Shown piece after piece: positions 9,353 through 18,751 of a stretch of 64,000 bases of DNA. Location: contig NZ_JAGIYQ010000007.1 in NCBI RefSeq assembly GCF_017814275.1, positions 62,001-126,000 on the forward strand, written 5' to 3'. How positions within the stretch are numbered: position 1 is the first letter of the stretch; each line of letters opens with the position of its first letter. Source of the DNA: Gottfriedia endophytica (GTDB lineage: Bacteria > Bacillota > Bacilli > Bacillales > Bacillaceae_G). A model generated the notes under the pieces. It had not been told where the DNA came from. It worked only from the letters and a program-made list of their open reading frames with translations, and did no database searches. The translations under genes and the position numbers were made by a program.

Positions 9353-10606
9353 CTAAATCAATCCTTCTCCAATATAGCTTCCCTTTTTCACTCCAGGAAA
9401 ACATGCAAAAATTGCACTACCGTTATGAACTATGTACTCATTTAATTTATCCATTTGGGCAAGCCTATTTTGCATAGGAACAAATTGCTTTAATGGATCT
9501 CGTTGAAAACTTACAAACAGAAGACCTGCATCGATTTTCCCAGTTTGATTATCTAAACCATCCGTATAAGAATACGAACGACGTAATATTCTCATTTTCC
9601 CATCACCATGAGCAAGTGCAGTATGCGAATCCCTTGGAATCATTGGTTGTCCGTTGATATCCTTTTTCTTTAAATCTAGGTTTGTAAACTCATCTTTTTC
9701 ACCTATAGGTGCACCAGAAATACGGTGCCTTCCAAAGGTATGTTCTTGATCTTTTAACGCACTTCGATCCCATTCTTCAACACGAATTTTTATTCTTCTT
9801 GCAATTAAATAAGATCCTCCTGTTAACCAATTTGGCCCGTCACCATTTTGAACCCAAACCTGTTCATTCATTAATTGATCATTTTTAACATCTGGATTCC
9901 CTGTCCCATCTTTAAATCCCATTAAATTTCTTGGTGTACTTCCACTCGGATCAGATTTAGCTGAACGTTGGAATCCGTGTTGTATCCATTTTAATGATAC
10001 CGTTCCACGTCCTATTCGAATCAAGTTTCTTATTCCATGAAATGCTACTTGTTGGTCGTTTGCACAAACTTGAACAACGATACTACCATCATTCCATTCT
10101 TCTTTTAAGTCATCTCCTGGAAAATATGGTAAGTTTTTTAAACTAGATGGTTTTTTATGTTGAATAGATAAATCTTCAAAAAACTGAGGACCTACTCCAA
10201 ATGTAAACGAAATTTTCATCGGATTTAAACCGATTGCCTCACCAGTATCATCTGGGGGAGATGAAAGTAAGGGTGATGTATTACCAATTTCTTTCCCTTC
10301 ACTCATCGCCAGAGATGCTTTTGTCCACTCTTTGAATAAATTTTTTACTTCTTGTATATCTTTAGTTTCTAAATTAAATGATGCTAAATAGATAAAATCC
10401 TGAGCAGGTGTAATAATACCTTGTTGATGCTTTCCGTAAAAAGGTAATATTTCTTCTGCTTCCGCTCGATTAGCACCAAACAAACCTGATACTTTCTCAT
10501 TTGCACGATTTAAACCAGTTGCTCCTATTATTAATCCTGCACTACCAACACCGAAAAGCTTCAAAGCATCCCTTCTACTAACTTTACTATTTTCAAGCTT
10601 TGACAT
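9353..10606 (-). CDS. efeB: Tat-exported Dyp-type haem peroxidase EfeB (YwbN)
   Basis: The 417-residue protein starts with a twin-arginine signal (SRRDALKLFGVG, residues 10-21) followed by a hydrophobic stretch. The mature part has the Dyp-peroxidase GFKDGTGN motif and RRSYSYTDGLDNQTG near the C-terminus. EfeB homologues are exported folded with haem and are thought to oxidise ferrous iron or act on haem for uptake through EfeU. The stop of efeM and the efeB start are nearly adjacent (1 bp gap), so translation is probably coupled. Confidence 0.93.
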   Translation of the reverse strand: MSKLENSKVSRRDALKLFGVGSAGLIIGATGLNRANEKVSGLFGANRAEAEEILPFYGKHQQGIITPAQDFIYLASFNLETKDIQEVKNLFKEWTKASLAMSEGKEIGNTSPLLSSPPDDTGEAIGLNPMKISFTFGVGPQFFEDLSIQHKKPSSLKNLPYFPGDDLKEEWNDGSIVVQVCANDQQVAFHGIRNLIRIGRGTVSLKWIQHGFQRSAKSDPSGSTPRNLMGFKDGTGNPDVKNDQLMNEQVWVQNGDGPNWLTGGSYLIARRIKIRVEEWDRSALKDQEHTFGRHRISGAPIGEKDEFTNLDLKKKDINGQPMIPRDSHTALAHGDGKMRILRRSYSYTDGLDNQTGKIDAGLLFVSFQRDPLKQFVPMQNRLAQMDKLNEYIVHNGSAIFACFPGVKKGSYIGEGLI

Positions 10607-10607
10607 A

Positions 10608-11456
10608 TTAATTCACCCCAAGAGTTGTACCAATTTTTGAAATTGGTTCGGCCAATGCATCAACTTGTTGAGATAACTTCTTTACTTCATCCTTTTTTAA
10701 CTCTGTATATGAAACGTATTGATCACCACGTTTATATTTGTTTAAATTTGACATTAACTCATGAAAACGAGTTTCGATGGTAGATCCTAATTTAAGATTT
10801 TTTTCTTTAATTTTTGGCATTAAAAGCTGTGCAATTTTTTCTGAGCCTTCAACATTAGCTGCAAAGTCGGCTAAATCAGTATGTGAATAGCGTTCCTCTT
10901 CTCCTGATACTTTTGAAGTTGATACTTCATTTAATAATTCAACAGGTCCCGTTACAAATAAAATAGGATCTATTTTAGCAGTTTCTACTTTCGCTCGTAA
11001 GTACTTAGCGTCTGACATTAATTGTTCAGTTACCTTTTCAAGACCTTTCGTGGTGTTATTAACCCATAAAGTTTGTTCAATTTTATGGAAACCTGACCAT
11101 TCATTTGCAGGAACATCCCCTTCTCGCGCATCAATTTTAGGATCTAAATCACCAAATGATTCAGCTATTGGTTCGATTCTTTCATAATATGAACGGCTTA
11201 TAGGATATAATCGCTTCGCTTCATTGATATTTCCACTATTGATTGCATCTACGAATTTTTGGGTACTTGAAATGAATTCTTCAGATTGAGAAACAACGTA
11301 TTCCCGATAACTAGTAATCTCTGAATCTAAATGAACAGCATTTTGAGCGTTATTTTTATTCTCTACTGTACTTTTTGTTTCTGTTTTAGTTGAACATCCT
11401 ACAACTATTAAGCTTGTAGCGATCGTCATTGTAACCAATTTCGCATGTTTTTTCAT
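10608..11456 (-). CDS. efeM: Iron-uptake lipoprotein EfeM/EfeO (M75 imelysin domain)
   Basis: The 282-residue protein has a lipoprotein signal (IVVGC lipobox at about residues 17-21) and an imelysin/M75 domain with the HxxE metal motif in GFHKIEQTLW (about residues 127-136). It lacks the N-terminal cupredoxin domain of E. coli EfeO, so EfeM is the better name. It binds iron outside the membrane and passes it to EfeU. First gene of the operon, with GGAGGA before the ATG and two Fur-like boxes upstream. Confidence 0.9.
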   Translation of the reverse strand: MKKHAKLVTMTIATSLIVVGCSTKTETKSTVENKNNAQNAVHLDSEITSYREYVVSQSEEFISSTQKFVDAINSGNINEAKRLYPISRSYYERIEPIAESFGDLDPKIDAREGDVPANEWSGFHKIEQTLWVNNTTKGLEKVTEQLMSDAKYLRAKVETAKIDPILFVTGPVELLNEVSTSKVSGEEERYSHTDLADFAANVEGSEKIAQLLMPKIKEKNLKLGSTIETRFHELMSNLNKYKRGDQYVSYTELKKDEVKKLSQQVDALAEPISKIGTTLGVN

Positions 11457-11513
11457 AATACCTAATCCTCCAAAGGTGTTTCTATGTATTTATTTACATT
11501 TCGTATTAATAAC

Positions 11514-11562
11514 GAAAATCATTCTCATTAAGCATGATAATATAGATGAGAATGATTTTCAA
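11514..11562 (-). promoter_or_regulatory. efe operon promoter with paired Fur boxes
   Basis: GAAAATCATTCTCAT (11514-11528) and its exact complement ATGAGAATGATTTTC (11546-11560) are both close to the Fur consensus with GAGAATGATTTTC cores. On the minus strand TTGAAA (11562-11557), 17 bp, TATCAT (11539-11534) forms a sigma-A promoter lying across both boxes. Iron-bound Fur would block RNA polymerase here. Sequence and gene content support the assignment strongly. Confidence 0.85.
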
Positions 11563-11672
11563 TATCTTTTATTAATTTTTTCTAATAATTTATGAGATTT
11601 CGATCATTTTCCACTTTAAAAATAGTCTAAATGCACCTAACTATCTTCTACTACGTATCGACTTCTAAGGCA

Positions 11673-11696
11673 TAAAAAATAGTCCCAAATAGGACT
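11673..11696 (-). terminator. Terminator of the oxidase pseudogene
   Basis: AGTCC and GGACT (11681-11696) pair around a six-base loop, and the minus strand then runs into ATTTTTTA. The hairpin abuts the stop codon at 11697. It separates the upstream operon from the efe promoter. Confidence 0.6.
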
Positions 11697-13012
11697 TTAG
11701 TTTTTTTGATTCGCATAATTTAGTTGAAATAATTCGTAAAAATAGTCATTTACAAATAGTTGATTAGGATCTACTTTTTCTCGAATCTTTAAGAAATCAC
11801 CTATTTTAGGATAAATTTTTTGAACTTTTTGAAAAGATAAAGTATGCATTTTTCCCCAATGAGGTCTACCTTCATATTCCTGAAGAATATTTTCTACTTC
11901 TTTAAAATAATGTTCGTAAGGCATTCCTTTAAACATATGTACTGCAATGTAAGCAGAATCTCTTCCATTTGCTGGACTTAACCAAAAATGATCACCTTTA
12001 ACAAATCGACATTCAATTGGAAAATGAACTTGTATTTTTGTTTTTCGATTACATCTATTATTCTAGTAAATGCCTCAACCATATATTCTTTTGGAATGTT
12101 ATATTCCATTTCATTGAATTTTACTTTCCGTTCTGTTGAAAATAACTCGTGACTATAACCAATCATTATTGAATTCGGAACACTTTTTGCAGAAATTCTA
12201 CTAACTATTCTGCTAAGCTTAGGAAATAGTCTAACCATTTCACTCATTAAGAAAAATAGATTATTTTCTAACGTACTGATTTTCCACTTTTCCCATTTTA
12301 ATGATTTTGATTCTTTTAGAGTCATATTCATTGTTTTTATTTGAATTTCCTTTGCATACGGAAATAAATAAAATTCAAAATGTTTATTTATCGTTTTCAA
12401 TTCTTCTAGATTGTTTTTTAATTCTTCAACTATTATTCTTTTACTCTTATATTCGTACGTTGCAAGAGGAATTACTCTGATTTTCATTTTCACAACGATT
12501 CCTAATAAACCGAATGAAACACCAATCGCATGAAATAAATCGGAATTTATTTCGCGTGAACAAGTTACTAACTCCCCTGTCCCTAATATAACAGTAACTT
12601 CTTCCAGCTGAGTTGATAAAATTCCAAAATTATTGCCTGTGCCATGCGTACCAGTCAATAATGCCCCCGCCAAAGATTGTACATTAATATCTCCTAAATT
12701 TTCTTGAGCGTACCCTTGTTTTGCTAGTTCGTTTCCAAGTGTCGATAATTTCGTACCAGCCCAAATCTCTGCAATCTGTTTTACTTTATCAATATTGATT
12801 AATCCTTGTAAGCGGTCTAATGATATGAGGAGATCAGTTGAAGTAATAAGTGGTGAGAAGGAATGTTTCGAACCCATCATCCGGATTTTTCTATTTTGCT
12901 CATTTGCTAATTTTACGATTTCAACTATTTCATGTATTGAATTTGGATAGAGTATTTCTTTCGGGGAAAACGAGACACTTTCAGACCAATTTTTTACTAG
13001 ACTTTGATTCAT
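11697..13012 (-). pseudogene. FAD-dependent aldonolactone oxidase (D-arabinono-1,4-lactone oxidase family), frameshifted
   Basis: The N-terminal frame (13012-11978) has an FAD-binding PCMH domain with RMMGSKHSFSPL, whose His is the usual flavin-linkage position, and TGTHGTG. It ends abruptly after KFIFQLNVDLLKV. Reading minus-strand bases one frame over from about 12045 gives VHFPIECRFVKGDHFW, then SPANGRDSAYIAVHMFKG, and continues to the stop at 11697. That is the normal C-terminal ALO domain. Together they give about 438 residues, the family length. One base is missing in or near the two A runs (12035-12039, 12041-12045), either a real mutation or a homopolymer sequencing error. The start at 13012 overlaps the upstream stop as ATGA, with GGGGG 9 nt before it. 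Confidence 0.8.
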
Positions 13013-14184
13013 AAATAGCATCCCCCATCTCCACGGTATGTTGGATATTGATCAATAATCTTATTATCTTTAATGATATAAAAAAATGAAAATCTTTCTG
13101 CGATTTCACCGGATTTACTTGGCCTGAAAAGAATTGCATCTCCAATTTCCAACTTCTCTTTACCCTTATAATAAATTGGTGTTTGTACTTCCCCTGCACC
13201 TTCTACTTGAAGAAGTTTACATTTTTCTGGAGAAAAAGGTGTAGGCAGTTTCTCCTTCCCTACAGATCCTGAAGCAATGAATCCACCACTAGTGCAGGTA
13301 TAATAATGTTTTTTTGGTGTTCGAACAATTGGAAGTGCAAAACCAATAGCAGGCTCATATTGAAAATACAGATAGTGGTCAAATAAAGTAGGCGAAAAAA
13401 AGCCAGAGCCTACCGTCACCTCACTCACTTTTTCTTCTAATGAAGTAATATGTAAACTCCCCGTTCCTCCTCCATTAATAAACCGAAGTTTAAAACCATC
13501 TTTTTCAATATGTCTTACAATTTCTTTTCTTCGTTTTATATATTCATTTATTGATTTTTTCTTTAATAAACGAATAACTAAATTTGAAAATAATTTACTC
13601 TTAACTTTATCCCCTACGCCAGCAATTTGTGCTTCATATCCCATTAATCCATCTAATTTCACATTTAATTTTGTTAATAAAAATGTTAACAATGGAATAA
13701 TGTCCTTAATTGTTTTTAATGGCGACCTTCTAACACCAAAATGAAACCCAAAAACGTCATAACTCATATCAATATCTAGACAGACCGAAAAAATAATATC
13801 GTTTTTTGCTCCAATCTGTTCAAGTAAATTGATTTGTTCAATCGAATCTACCATAAACGTGATTAATTTACCTTTTTTAATTTGATGGATTAATGAATTG
13901 ATTCCCTTCTCATCCATAGTTGGATAGCCCATTAAGATATCATCAAAGCCATTTTCAGCTAATAAAACGGCCTCATGTGGGTTAAAACACATCAGACCAT
14001 GAAAACATTTGTCGCTATTTAGAATATATTTTAGAACTTTTATACATCGTATGGACTTTGTGGCAATTCGAATTTTTTTACCGTTTGATTTAGATGCAAT
14101 GGATTTTACATTTTGTTCAAACGCATTCCAATCAATATATGCACATGGCAACGCAACATCTTTAAACATAGAACGATCAACCAT
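13009..14184 (-). CDS. Alanine racemase-like fold-type III PLP protein (amino acid deaminase/aldolase family)
   Basis: The 391-residue protein has the N-terminal TIM-barrel of alanine racemase-like PLP enzymes. The likely Schiff-base lysine is Lys43 in IRIATKSIRC, and GGGTGS (about residue 238) is a phosphate-binding loop. The C-terminal part resembles the D-threonine aldolase/D-serine dehydratase domain, with YTCTSGGFIASGSVG and an EVQTP block. The substrate is unknown. The next gene, an FAD-linked sugar-lactone oxidase, overlaps by ATGA, so the pair is co-translated. I recall similar pairs in other bacteria, but a shared pathway is an inference. Confidence 0.75.
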   Translation of the reverse strand: MVDRSMFKDVALPCAYIDWNAFEQNVKSIASKSNGKKIRIATKSIRCIKVLKYILNSDKCFHGLMCFNPHEAVLLAENGFDDILMGYPTMDEKGINSLIHQIKKGKLITFMVDSIEQINLLEQIGAKNDIIFSVCLDIDMSYDVFGFHFGVRRSPLKTIKDIIPLLTFLLTKLNVKLDGLMGYEAQIAGVGDKVKSKLFSNLVIRLLKKKSINEYIKRRKEIVRHIEKDGFKLRFINGGGTGSLHITSLEEKVSEVTVGSGFFSPTLFDHYLYFQYEPAIGFALPIVRTPKKHYYTCTSGGFIASGSVGKEKLPTPFSPEKCKLLQVEGAGEVQTPIYYKGKEKLEIGDAILFRPSKSGEIAERFSFFYIIKDNKIIDQYPTYRGDGGCYL

Positions 14185-14273
14185 TTTTCATCAAACACCT
14201 GCCCTTTTTACTAATTGTATGCATGGGCAATTCTTGTCACTACTTGATTGATAAAAAAAGTGTTAATCACATA

Positions 14274-16529
14274 TTACAATCCCATATACCCTTTAAGTGT
14301 TTGAATTGTTTTTTGTCCCTGCAATCTACATAAATACATCGACTGGTTTCTAGAGTGTTTTGAAAACGGAGCCCCAATCCATAAATATTCATCATCAATA
14401 ATGATCATTGGTTGAACTTGTTCTAACTGAATAAATTTGAAGTTTTTCTGATTATCAAATAATGAACAACTTACAAAAGTAATTTTTACTGTTAATTCAT
14501 TGACTATTTTACGTAAAGCTGACGTCATTTCTGATAAATTCGGCATACAAATGATAACTCTTTTTGTAGCAGCCTTTATATCATCTATTAATTCGCTAGG
14601 TTCATTACGCTCATCATTTATAAACCACTGTAGTCTTTTTGAAATATTTTTCTTAAAAATGTGTTGAAAGTCTTTTTGCTCTGCAACATGTGACTGTTCC
14701 ATTTGGTGGTTTATTAATTTTGAAAGTGTAGTTTTATTATTTAGCTTGCGATTAAAAAAAGACAGATCGGATAAATTAACAAATTTCCCTTTCGATCTTG
14801 TTATGGCTACATTAATCAACCGCTCACTTTTTTCGTCAGTAAGAAGTCTCCCAACTGAGTATTGTGGATAGGTATCAACTGTATCAAAAAATAACACATC
14901 ACATTCAGCGCCTTGAAATCGATGGACAGTTGCAATTTGAATTGGTAATTCTTTGTATTTCGTCCGACCAACAATTTCTTTATGAAGATCTGACAATAAT
15001 TTTGCTTGCGCTCGATATGGAGTAACGATTCCAATTGATTGAACACCATTTACAATTGCTGATAGTACCATTTGAATTGATAGTATAGCAGAAGTTAGAT
15101 TATATCTCGATTTTGTTGATTCATCCTTAAGTGCACATGATTGGAACAAGTTTGTATTCACTAATACAGAGGCTTCACCAGCAAATGGTTTATGATTTGC
15201 GATCATTTGATTTTTAGTAACTGATTGATGGTCAAACACTAAATTTTGATAAATATATTTATTCGTAAATGAAGAGATTGATGGATGCATTCGTCTTTGT
15301 TCTTGAAGAATATATAGATTCGGATGTACTTCTCCTCTTTTTATCAAGTCAGCTATTCCTACATGATGAAATAAATCTTCTTGAAGCCACTTTTTAACTA
15401 AAGGATTTCGATATGATACAGCTACTGGTGGTAACTGTTTAAAATCTCCACATACTACAATTCTTTTCCCTAAACTTGCTGCGAAAGCTAACTGGGGAAC
15501 ATATGCCATACTAATTTCATCGACGATAATTAAATCGAATTGACGATTGTAAAGTAATGAATCAGACGCACTTTTTGAAAGAGTCGTACCAATTACTTTC
15601 GCTTCATCAACAAGGTCTTTTTCATTTTCTCTTGATTGTTGTCTCATTTTTGACAATTGACTTTGAAGTTTTCGTAACTCGTTTAAATCACCTTTAGATG
15701 CTGTACCTCTTTTTGCCCTACTTAGCATAGAATCTTTTCTGTCTACCAAATTATCTAATTCATCCATTGAGGAATCCGATTGTTCAACATATTTCGAAGC
15801 AAGAATACTATCATGTTGTAGGAGTACTTCATCTTTTGTGTACCCATATCTCAGTATGTCTCCTGGTACCCACTCATTCTTCTCTTCTAATTCCTTTACA
15901 ATATTTTTCATTAGAACGTCCACTGCTGCATTGGAATGAGCTAAGACAAGAACAGATTTATTATTTTTATAATGACTAATAATTAATTTTGTTAAATTAT
16001 AAGATTTACCAGTACCAGGCGGCCCCCATAGATAGGTTGTTGCATTATAAAATGATCGATATAATAATTCATTTTTAGAACGTTTTTTCATTTTTGAAAC
16101 ATGCTTACATGGTGCATCTCCGTTCAGTAATCTTTTTACACGTTCAAGTTTTTTTCTATAATCTTTTATTTCCTCAAGTCTTTCACATAACTGATCAAGT
16201 AGTTCCCATGGTTCACTGTAAAGCTCCGCATAAGGAATCTTTGTTTTAAAGGTTTCATTTATTTTTATTTCAATTTGCAAGCCTTTTAGAGAAAGAACTT
16301 CTCCTTGATAATCTACTGTTCCAATTTTAACTCTAACCGGAGTTCCTTCTGAAACAAACAATTCAGAGTAAAGAGTGAACAGACAGACTGTGTTCTTCCC
16401 TAATTCATATAAAGGTGTTCCATTGACTAAAATATGTTTAGTTCCACCATTGTATTTTAAAAAGTCTTTTTCAGACTCTAAAGCGATTTGCCATTCTTCA
16501 ATGATTGCATTTATATTTTGATTCTTCAT
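14274..16529 (-). CDS. SF1 (UPF1-like) DNA/RNA helicase with C-terminal PLD-like segment
   Basis: The 751-residue protein has Walker A WGPPGTGKS (about 168-176), Walker B LIIVDEIS, motif III CGDFKQLPPV, and the late motifs EQRRMHPSI, IVTPYRAQA and VAITRSKG. These mark a superfamily 1B UPF1/Dna2-type helicase. The N-terminal 160 residues include a small beta-barrel-like part (VRVKIGTVDYQGEVLSLKG) as in this family. The last 130 residues, after the helicase core, look like a phospholipase-D-type fold (VIICMPNLSEM, MIIIDDEYLWIGAPF) without a recognisable HKD motif. The role may be nucleic-acid processing or defence. It lies 89 bp upstream of the racemase gene. Confidence 0.82.
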   Translation of the reverse strand: MKNQNINAIIEEWQIALESEKDFLKYNGGTKHILVNGTPLYELGKNTVCLFTLYSELFVSEGTPVRVKIGTVDYQGEVLSLKGLQIEIKINETFKTKIPYAELYSEPWELLDQLCERLEEIKDYRKKLERVKRLLNGDAPCKHVSKMKKRSKNELLYRSFYNATTYLWGPPGTGKSYNLTKLIISHYKNNKSVLVLAHSNAAVDVLMKNIVKELEEKNEWVPGDILRYGYTKDEVLLQHDSILASKYVEQSDSSMDELDNLVDRKDSMLSRAKRGTASKGDLNELRKLQSQLSKMRQQSRENEKDLVDEAKVIGTTLSKSASDSLLYNRQFDLIIVDEISMAYVPQLAFAASLGKRIVVCGDFKQLPPVAVSYRNPLVKKWLQEDLFHHVGIADLIKRGEVHPNLYILQEQRRMHPSISSFTNKYIYQNLVFDHQSVTKNQMIANHKPFAGEASVLVNTNLFQSCALKDESTKSRYNLTSAILSIQMVLSAIVNGVQSIGIVTPYRAQAKLLSDLHKEIVGRTKYKELPIQIATVHRFQGAECDVLFFDTVDTYPQYSVGRLLTDEKSERLINVAITRSKGKFVNLSDLSFFNRKLNNKTTLSKLINHQMEQSHVAEQKDFQHIFKKNISKRLQWFINDERNEPSELIDDIKAATKRVIICMPNLSEMTSALRKIVNELTVKITFVSCSLFDNQKNFKFIQLEQVQPMIIIDDEYLWIGAPFSKHSRNQSMYLCRLQGQKTIQTLKGYMGL

Positions 16530-16668
16530 TTATTCCATTTTCTCCGTGTAATGTTTTGTTTTCTTTATTATAGTGAAAAGCTGTTAAGATGAAAAACAAT
16601 CTGTAACTTATGTAATATTAAGATTATTTCTTGTATACTTAAATAAAATCACTTGGAGGTGAAATACA

Positions 16669-16971
16669 ATGAAAATAGTCGGGTTATTTTTTGAATATAT
16701 AAGAGTAATTCTTGTCCTTTTTATTGGATTCATGGTAATTGGCTATATTGAAAAAGACATTATAAAAATATTTCATTTATCCTCATTCGAACCAATTTCA
16801 AATTTCATTTCAGCTTATCTCCTTATTATTGTTCTTTATCGAAATAAATTACAATTTACCGGTTGGTTCCGGTCTAAAACAATGCGTCCCTATTCTAAAC
16901 AAGTTACATACGGTTTACTAATGGTGTCATTCATTTTGTTTATTGTTAGTATAGGAGTATCAAATTTTTAA
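16669..16971 (+). CDS. Small membrane protein of unknown function (100 aa)
   Basis: The 100-residue protein has three hydrophobic stretches (about 8-27, 40-58, 78-97) and basic loops. I do not recognise a family. The start is supported by TTGGAGGTG 7 nt before the ATG. It is divergent from the helicase gene and lies 29 bp before a quinone oxidoreductase gene, so the two are probably co-transcribed. Confidence 0.65.
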   Translation: MKIVGLFFEYIRVILVLFIGFMVIGYIEKDIIKIFHLSSFEPISNFISAYLLIIVLYRNKLQFTGWFRSKTMRPYSKQVTYGLLMVSFILFIVSIGVSNF

Positions 16972-17000
16972 TTAGCCGTTAATAGAAAGTAGGTAATGTC

Positions 17001-17981
17001 ATGAAAGCTATATTAATCAACGAAGATACAAAACAATTATACGTAGGAAATTGGGAAGATCCCGTTTTAGGTGCAGACGATTTAATCATAAGAGTTCAAG
17101 CGACAGCAATCAACCGTGCTGATGTCATACAAAAATATGGTAAGTACCCTGTCCCAAAAGGTGCCTCTCCTATTTTAGGATTAGAAATGGCTGGAGTTGT
17201 TGAAGAAATCGGGGAAAATGTTTCTGGATGGAAATATGGAGATCGTGTTTTTTCACTTCTTGCAGGAGGTGGTTATGCAGAGAAAGTAAGTATTCCTGCA
17301 AAAATGGCCATGAAGATTCCTGATAATCTATCTTTCAAAGAAGCAGCTGCGATTCCAGAAGTTTTTTTAACTGCTTATTTAAATTTATTTGATTTAGGTA
17401 ATCTAAAACCTGCTGAAACTGTATTAATTCATGCTGGGGCTAGTGGTGTTGGAACTGCAGCTATTCAGTTAGTTAAAGCGATCGGCGCAACTTCAATTGT
17501 TACAGTTGGAACGAAAGAAAAAGTAGAAGCTTGTCTAAATCTTGGAGCAAATTATGTCATTAATTACAAAGAACAATCTTTTGATGAAGAAGTTAACAAT
17601 ATTACGAATGGAAAAGGTGTAAACCTCATTTTAGATTTTGTTGGAGCTTCTTACTACGAAAAAAACTTAAATAGTATTAGTAATGATGGCAAAATCATTT
17701 TGATTGCAACATTAGGTGGTAGTATAATACAAGATTTCAACATATCTACACTTATGTTCCGCCGAATACAGTTAATCGGAAGCACACTACGTTCATTATC
17801 AGTAGAACGAAAAATAGAGCTTACTGAACATTTTTCGAAATTTGCGATTCCACTTTTTGAAAATGGTTCATTAAAACCTGTTATGGATTCAACATGGAGC
17901 TTAGAAGAAGTGAACAAAGCGCATGAACGAATGGAGAATAACTTAAACATTGGTAAACTTGTTTTATTAATGAACAAATAA
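17001..17981 (+). CDS. Zinc-independent NAD(P)H:quinone oxidoreductase (MDR family, PIG3-like)
   Basis: The 326-residue protein opens MKAILINEDTKQLYVG. It has the quinone reductase segment ATAINRADVIQKYGKYP, the Rossmann motif HAGASGVGTAAIQLVKAIGA (residues about 145-164), and NNLNIGKLVLLMNK at the end. The zinc-binding residues of alcohol dehydrogenases are absent. The family reduces quinones with NADPH in the cytosol. A terminator follows at 18018-18055. The physiological substrate is unknown. Confidence 0.88.
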   Translation: MKAILINEDTKQLYVGNWEDPVLGADDLIIRVQATAINRADVIQKYGKYPVPKGASPILGLEMAGVVEEIGENVSGWKYGDRVFSLLAGGGYAEKVSIPAKMAMKIPDNLSFKEAAAIPEVFLTAYLNLFDLGNLKPAETVLIHAGASGVGTAAIQLVKAIGATSIVTVGTKEKVEACLNLGANYVINYKEQSFDEEVNNITNGKGVNLILDFVGASYYEKNLNSISNDGKIILIATLGGSIIQDFNISTLMFRRIQLIGSTLRSLSVERKIELTEHFSKFAIPLFENGSLKPVMDSTWSLEEVNKAHERMENNLNIGKLVLLMNK

Positions 17982-18017
17982 TTTTTAGTGGGAATATCAA
18001 AAATAAATTAATATAAA

Positions 18018-18055
18018 AGCAATCAAGAACTAGATATGTTTTTGATTGCTTTTTT
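18018..18055. terminator. Terminator after the quinone oxidoreductase gene
   Basis: AGCAATCAA (18018-18026) pairs exactly with TTGATTGCT (18042-18050), followed by a T run. It lies between convergent genes and ends the plus-strand unit. Confidence 0.8.
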
Positions 18056-18067
18056 AATACTTAATAC

Positions 18068-18679
18068 TTATTCAATTAACATAAATCCTTCATCTGCCAT
18101 TCTATGGACTGTGCAATGATTCAGGATTTCAAAATCTTTTATTCTGTCCTCAATTGACTTACCCTTGCTGTCAATAAACAGATCTTCTCTATCATAATGA
18201 GGGAAAACAACTTTATCAGTTATTCCTAATGCTCTAAAATCCTTAAGATTTACTGTATTCAACTGAGGTGTAAAGTGATGAACAATATCAATATTCGGTC
18301 CAAGTATAATAGAACCAGCACTTACACCAACAATGATAACATTCTGTTTCGCTTTCTTCCTTAAAATTTCATCTGCTCCACTTTTCTTCATATGAAATTG
18401 TAAGTTAAACGGGTTTCCACCGTTAAGATAGATTACATCACTTCGTTCAAGCCATTCTGGATTTTCATATTCAAAATCCAAGTAATCAATCTTTTGAAAA
18501 CCCATTTCCCAAAAATCATTCCGTGCCTTTTGGGCAAAGCGATTATTTTCCTTTTGTGGAGAAGCCGTTGTTATGATTGATACTTTTAAGTTGCTAGTTT
18601 CGCCGTTTATTAGTTTTAAAAATTGATTTTTAATAGACTCTGTATAAAAACCATTAGAGGTTAATAATAATTTCGCCAT
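18068..18679 (-). CDS. Peptidase E-like (S51 family) hydrolase
   Basis: The 203-residue protein has the S51/class I glutamine amidotransferase-like fold. The nucleophile elbow is GVSAGSIIL (Ser at about 120), with NGGNPFNL before it and FPHYDRED after it as the catalytic region. Peptidase E cleaves Asp-X dipeptides, and many Bacillus members are only known as type 1 amidotransferase-like proteins. Length is near that of PepE (about 229). It is followed upstream by a GNAT gene on the same strand with a gap of about 70 bp. Confidence 0.8.
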   Translation of the reverse strand: MAKLLLTSNGFYTESIKNQFLKLINGETSNLKVSIITTASPQKENNRFAQKARNDFWEMGFQKIDYLDFEYENPEWLERSDVIYLNGGNPFNLQFHMKKSGADEILRKKAKQNVIIVGVSAGSIILGPNIDIVHHFTPQLNTVNLKDFRALGITDKVVFPHYDREDLFIDSKGKSIEDRIKDFEILNHCTVHRMADEGFMLIE

Positions 18680-18751
18680 ATAGCTCCTTCATCAATCTTA
18701 ATTTTCGATACTGCTTATGCTGGATTTTTATCAAATGGTAAACACCTAACA

